From the NCBI GenBank assembly GCA_016717105.1, contig JADKGF010000052.1, forward strand, positions 52,484 to 116,483: a stretch of 64,000 nt of DNA, written 5' to 3'. The DNA is from Saprospiraceae bacterium. Its GTDB lineage: Bacteria > Bacteroidota > Bacteroidia > Chitinophagales > Saprospiraceae. Positions 60,013-64,000 of this stretch are shown here, piece after piece. How positions within the stretch are numbered: the first letter of the stretch is position 1; each line of letters opens with the position of its first letter. Under the pieces are notes generated by a model, which saw only the letters and a program-made list of their open reading frames with translations, ran no database searches and was not told the DNA's origin. The position numbers and the translations under genes are program-made.

Positions 60013-60141
60013 ATTCTACCTTGAAGTTTAATTTGGTACTTATTTTAGGCAATATAACTCAATTTTTTTTTAATATAAAATTTGTGCAATTTGTTTTATA
60101 CACATATAGGATTTTTATTCTAGATAGATATGAGATTTTTT

Positions 60142-60149
60142 TACCTTTG
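60142..60149 (+). promoter_or_regulatory. -7 promoter element directly before aroC
   Basis: TACCTTTG lies four bases before the chosen ATG at 60154, so the mRNA would be nearly leaderless. This also supports that start over the ATG at 60130. Confidence 0.48.
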
Positions 60150-60153
60150 CGGA

Positions 60154-61229
60154 ATGGCGGCGAATACTTTTGGCAATATATTTAGGGTCACGACATTTGG
60201 CGAAAGCCACGGTGCCGGCATCGGGCTGATCATCGACGGATGTCCACCTGGTATTCTTATCAATGAAAGTTTTATACAATCAGAACTAGCAAGAAGAAAG
60301 CCAGGACAATCCAAAGTAACTACACAACGTAAAGAAGATGAGACATTTATAATACAATCAGGTGTACTTCATGGGATAAGTACTGGAGCGCCGATCTCCA
60401 TCTTCATAGCCAATACAGATCAAAAATCTACTGACTATGACCATATAGCAGATGTATTTCGACCATCACATGCTGATTTTACGTATGCAAGCAAATATGG
60501 CATGCTCGACCATGCTGGTGGTGGTCGGTCATCTGCAAGAGAAACTGCTGCACGTGTAGCTGCTGGCGCTATCGCAAAAGAAATTCTCATGGCAGAAGGT
60601 ATAGAAATTTTTGCCTTTGTAAGTCAAGTAGGAAATATCATTATGAGTAGTGATGCAGCCATAGATTACAACGTTATAGAAGATAACATCGTACGCTGTC
60701 CTGATCAAAAACGGCTGCTAAAATGGAAAATCTGATTACCAAAATCAAAGAAGAAGGCGATACGATTGGCGGCATGGTCAGTTGTCACATTCTCAATTGT
60801 CCCGCAGGATTGGGTGCACCAGTTTTTGACAAATTGCAAGCGGATTTGGGTAAAGCCATGCTGAGTATCAATGCAGTAAAAGGCTTCGAAATAGGATCGG
60901 GATTCCGCTGTGTGTCCATGCGTGGGTCTGAACATAATGACCGTTTCACCAACGTGGATGGAAAAATCTCAACAATAACCAATCATTCTGGTGGCATCCA
61001 AGGTGGCATCAGCAACGGTATGCCTATCACATTTAATGTAGCTTTTAAACCTGTCTCTACGATCATGCAAGCTCAAGAAACGGTCGATAAAGATGGAAAT
61101 ATGATCAAAATGCAAGGGAAAGGCAGGCATGATCCTTGTGTAGTGCCTAGGGCTGTACCTATTGTGGAAGCTATGGCTGCCTTGGTTTTGGTGGACCATT
61201 GGTTATTGCAAAAAACAGTCAAGTTTTAA
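60154..61229 (+). CDS. aroC: Chorismate synthase (one frameshift)
   Basis: I use the ATG at 60154 (MAANTFGNIFRVTTFGESHG), the standard AroC opening; the ATG at 60130 adds eight residues that do not fit and contains a promoter-like TACCTTTG. The frame breaks near 60708-60715: one extra A in CAAAAAC restores DQKTAAKMENLITKIKEEGD. The corrected length is about 358 residues. Later motifs are HAGGGRSSARETAARVAAGA, GGIQGGISNGMPI and GRHDPCVVPRAVPIVEAM. It makes chorismate from EPSP using reduced flavin. Confidence 0.94.
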
Positions 61230-61233
61230 GATT

Positions 61234-61983
61234 TCATACAATTCTATCTTTGTAAAATGGCAGTTTGGATCTGAATGCAAGCATTTCAGCCTTGTCAATT
61301 ACCGAACTAGAAATAGATTCACTATCATTCATTTCGCAAATTACTTCTCCATTAAAATCAACAATCATAGAATTGCCAGGATAAAGATAGCCATTTTGGT
61401 CCTGCCCTACTCTATTGATACCGACTACAAAACATTGATTTTCAATAGCTCTAGCAATAAGCAATGATTTCCAATGCGAAATCCTTTGAACAGGCCAATT
61501 GGCTGAATATATGATCACATCGACCAACTCTCCATTATTCAGACTTGCGAATCGGAGATCATAACAAACCAATGGTCGAATTTTCCAATTTGATATCTCA
61601 ACTTGGACAGTTTGTCTTCCTTTAGAATAAAACTCATCCTCTCCTGCTAAAGAAAAAAGCTGGATTTTATCATATTGGGCCACCAAACCATCGCCATTCA
61701 CAAATATAAAAGTATTGTACCAATTTCCAGACCTGAACATAGGTATGCTGCCGCCAAATGTAACGCCATACTTCAATGAAAAGTCTTGTAACATGACAAT
61801 AGTTGTTTCTTGCCATTCAACAGACATTTTGCTCGGGTCAAGGTTATATCCAGTATTAAACATTTCTGGCAATAACCACAAATCTGTATCTTTAGTCGAT
61901 AAATCACACCAATCGTTTATCTTTCGAAGGTTGGCGACAGGATCCATCCAAACTGTATCACATTGAATAACGGAGATTTTCAT
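61234..61983 (-). CDS. Nitrilase-family amidohydrolase (omega-amidase-like)
   Basis: The 249-residue protein has the catalytic triad of the carbon-nitrogen hydrolase family: Glu in LWLLPEMFNTGY, Lys in AQYDKIQLFS and Cys in RPLVCYDLRF. The pattern VGQDQNGYLYPGNSMIV matches YafV/omega-amidase-like proteins, which hydrolyse alpha-keto amides. It is convergent with aroC, with four bases between stops. Confidence 0.88.
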   Translation of the reverse strand: MKISVIQCDTVWMDPVANLRKINDWCDLSTKDTDLWLLPEMFNTGYNLDPSKMSVEWQETTIVMLQDFSLKYGVTFGGSIPMFRSGNWYNTFIFVNGDGLVAQYDKIQLFSLAGEDEFYSKGRQTVQVEISNWKIRPLVCYDLRFASLNNGELVDVIIYSANWPVQRISHWKSLLIARAIENQCFVVGINRVGQDQNGYLYPGNSMIVDFNGEVICEMNDSESISSSVIDKAEMLAFRSKLPFYKDRIV

Positions 61984-61990
61984 CTTATGA

Positions 61991-62341
61991 TCAATATTCT
62001 TTTCTCAACCATGGTGGCAAAGCTTTTTTATGTTTTGCAGATTTAAAATCAGGTGCCTTTGATTTCGTGGTTGATTGCCGTTGTTTTGATGGTAAAGAAG
62101 ATTTTGGCAATGACTGATTCACGACTATGTTTCGACCTTCGTGTTCACTATTGTTCAATCCAAAAATAGCCGCTTTAGCTTGTAAATCGTCTTCCATGGT
62201 CACGAAGCCAAAGCCCTTGTTTTGACGTGTGATTTTATCGATTACAATTTTCACTTCATTTACTTCGCCGTAAGGAGAAAACAGTTCTAACAAATTTTTA
62301 TCTTTCCACTTGAAGGGAATGCTACCCACATAAATATCCAT
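61991..62341 (-). CDS. RRM-type RNA-binding protein
   Basis: I place the start at 62341 (MDIYVGSIPF); the frame opens at 62380 but the extra 13 residues do not fit. The RRM has RNP2 IYVGSI and RNP1 KGFGFVTM. A basic, Lys/Ser-rich tail follows (SKQRQSTTKSK). Such single-RRM proteins are common in Bacteroidota and bind RNA in the cytoplasm. It ends seven bases before the amidase start on the same strand. Confidence 0.9.
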   Translation of the reverse strand: MDIYVGSIPFKWKDKNLLELFSPYGEVNEVKIVIDKITRQNKGFGFVTMEDDLQAKAAIFGLNNSEHEGRNIVVNQSLPKSSLPSKQRQSTTKSKAPDFKSAKHKKALPPWLRKEY

Positions 62342-62437
62342 TATATAAAATTTTGAATGCAAGATAATCAACAAATCCATTATACCACAATGTTTAACAA
62401 ATTAGTACTTTTACGTGAAATAAAATTTTGATGATCA

Positions 62438-63005
62438 ATGGAATCAGATGACCACTTTTGTCCCTTGTGCCTTAGTCCCATCAAGCATGAAGCTGACTTT
62501 GTCTTCAAGGGAAGAAACTTTTATAGGTGCGATGAATGTCATTTGCTGAGCGTCTGTCCTGATGCATTGCCTGACGCCCAAACAGAAAAAAATCGATATT
62601 TAAATCATCAAAATTATGGTTGCGGACCTGCGCCAGTTTTGGTTGATTTATTGAAAAGAAGGATATGAATGTGCGTATTATGATCCTTTCTTTTATCCCG
62701 AATTGCCCCAACAAAAATATCAATTCATTACGGCAACAGAGTGCTTTGAACATTTTCATAAACCTTTGGTAGAAATCGAAAAAATACTTGAATTATTGGT
62801 TGAAGAAGGTATATTGGCACTCATGACTGAAACGTGGTCTGAGATAGAATCACTCAATAATTGGCACTATATCAGAGATATTACACATGTAAGTATTTTC
62901 AATATAAAAACCATGGAATGGATGACTTCCAAATTTGATTTAGAAATCATTTATACAAATGGGAAAAACGTATTTTTATTCAGAAAGAAGAAGAGATCAA
63001 GGTAA
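62438..63005 (+). CDS. Zinc-ribbon SAM-dependent methyltransferase, shortened and frameshifted
   Basis: The first frame starts MESDDHFCPLCLSPI and has a cysteine pair and RCDECHLL, then RYLNHQN directly followed by YGCGPAPVLVDLL. In related proteins about 35 residues separate the HQN segment from the GCGP SAM-binding motif, so a block seems lost. A second frame from about 62660 continues GYECAYYDPFF, ITATECFEHFHKPL and LALMTETW. The corrected product would be about 189 residues, shorter than the family. The loss could be real decay or an assembly deletion. Confidence 0.65.
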
Positions 63006-63153
63006 TTCTACCCTTCTGTCATATTGAAAAATATCGAAATAATGATAATCATCGAAAGTGTGCCTTTAGATATGCATTAGAAAATCTATTACGAATCCTA
63101 ACGCATAATTCAGGTTCAATACAAAACCACTTATTGACAGAATTTTTTAAATC

Positions 63154-63185
63154 AAAAAAAGCCCCTTACCATTACAGTAAGAAGC
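63154..63185 (-). terminator. Rho-independent terminator of the DUF6261-like gene
   Basis: On the minus strand a 9-bp stem (two G-U) joins 63185-63177 and 63169-63161, with a 7-base loop followed by seven T residues. It lies 46 bases after the stop. Confidence 0.75.
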
Positions 63186-63230
63186 TTCAAATGGCCTACA
63201 TCAAAAACTTAACTTAAAAAACTATAATTA

Positions 63231-63986
63231 TTATTCTTGAATTTCGTCAGTGGGAGTAGTCACTTCAGAATCGGTACTCCTTCCACTCAATCTAAGCGTG
63301 ACGGACTGATTGTAATCTCCAATCAGACCATTGAGATCATCAATGATTTCAAAGTAACTCGTTTTATCCTCAGCTATGCGTGCATACGACATGGTATCCA
63401 AGGCCAACTCATCATATGCCGTACGCATCTGTGTCCTTTTTTCTTCTATCTGACCAGGTTTGAGTGTGGTTTGGGCTCTATTTACATATAACTGATTGAA
63501 CTGGGTATTCAGCTCCTTGAGTAATGCAACCCAATCCGTAATATTAATGGTCGTCTGAGCTGCCACCAGTGAAGGATTAGTTGCCCAATCATTTAGTAAG
63601 GCGTCTGTCACGGCTGTCTCTTGTTGATAGCTTAGTTTTTCTATTCGATCACCATGTGAGAAATAATTGGCTTGCAATAACTGTGCTGCTTTGACCACAG
63701 TATCTTCTTCTTTATAGGTCATACAATCCAGATACAACCTAATGCCTATTAGTGCCTTGTCACGACGTTGATCCAATAGCTGCAATTCTGGTGTTAGCTC
63801 GTGTGCGGTAATGGACATAAAGACTTCATTCATACTGGCGGTCGAGTCTGTCAGCACTTGTACCCTAGATGTAAGATGTAAGGCATCTAGATCAAATTTT
63901 TGGTAAATGGTTAGGACATTTTTCATAAACTGGAGATACTCTCCGTTGCGGTAGTTGCCAAATAAGGCGGTGGTGACTGAGTTCAT
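63231..63986 (-). CDS. DUF6261-like protein of unknown function
   Basis: The 251-residue all-helical protein begins VTTALFGNYRNGEYLQFMKNVLTIYQ, which resembles DUF6261 members found in Bacteroidota. It has no signal peptide or catalytic motif. The C-terminal tail is acidic. The function is unknown. It is transcribed alone here, and the upstream promoter would be beyond the window edge. Confidence 0.65.
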   Translation of the reverse strand: MNSVTTALFGNYRNGEYLQFMKNVLTIYQKFDLDALHLTSRVQVLTDSTASMNEVFMSITAHELTPELQLLDQRRDKALIGIRLYLDCMTYKEEDTVVKAAQLLQANYFSHGDRIEKLSYQQETAVTDALLNDWATNPSLVAAQTTINITDWVALLKELNTQFNQLYVNRAQTTLKPGQIEEKRTQMRTAYDELALDTMSYARIAEDKTSYFEIIDDLNGLIGDYNQSVTLRLSGRSTDSEVTTPTDEIQE

Positions 63987-64000
63987 AATAGAAAATATTT

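Overview
This window looks like a chromosomal piece of a low-GC member of the phylum Bacteroidota, probably a Saprospiria/Saprospiraceae-like lineage. The evidence is a SusC/SusD pair, type IX secretion (T9SS) cargo with both type A and type B C-terminal domains, a PorP/SprF protein, an LpxC-FabZ fusion, a type III glutamine synthetase, BshC, and promoters with the Bacteroidota -7 signature TAnnTTTG. No phage, plasmid, insertion sequence or CRISPR array is visible. The window is mostly housekeeping genes with a few accessory surface-protein blocks.

Layout. 0-1.7 kb: the end of an unknown gene, an isolated strong terminator, a VOC protein and trmN6. 1.7-12.2 kb, all on the minus strand: a TonB receptor/SusD nutrient-uptake locus with two lipoproteins, a strong terminator, then a large T9SS surface protein with a beta-propeller and ten two-cysteine repeats. 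12.4-24.3 kb: housekeeping genes (hpf, xerC, nnr, an Hsp15-like protein, ppk2, DUF58, thioredoxin, ZIP transporter, rarA, cobB-like). 24.3-30 kb: a GH16/GT39 pair, a DNA glycosylase and ftsK. 30-39.6 kb: a saccharopine-dehydrogenase-like gene and a T9SS block (PorP/SprF, M43 protease, PKD-rich giant protein with type B sorting domain, small type A protein, DUF4197). 39.6-45 kb: sterol-desaturase-like, rhodanese, and the lipid A genes lpxD, lpxC-fabZ and lpxA with an ABC ATPase. 45-49 kb: a HemC-like protein and a DnaQ-like protein that both lack active-site residues, an RsuA-family protein with an altered motif, then dnaB. 49-55 kb: an AT-rich region with DnaA-box-like sites, tRNA-Pro, glnN, bshC, holA and tRNA-Ala. 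55-59 kb: three parvulin-type periplasmic chaperone genes. 59-64 kb: aroK, a structured GC-richer intergenic element, aroC, an amidase, an RRM protein, a broken methyltransferase and a DUF6261-like protein.

A striking property of the sequence is that at least fifteen genes are split by single-base frameshifts, or in one case an in-frame stop, including the essential or core genes ftsK, aroC and xerC. In the cases inspected closely, one base added to or removed from a short homopolymer restores the expected family sequence. This is the signature of an incompletely polished long-read assembly, so I annotate these as one gene each rather than as pseudogenes or separate ORFs.

The best candidates for something unusual are the neighbouring genes with degenerated catalytic motifs at 45.2-47.4 kb, the ten-repeat cysteine surface protein at 1.8-5.4 kb, the hairpin-rich element bounded by inverted repeats at 59.9-60.0 kb, the DnaA-box-containing AT-rich gap beside dnaB, and the structured ftsK leader. 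I did not find a multi-gene arrangement that I can confidently call a new system.
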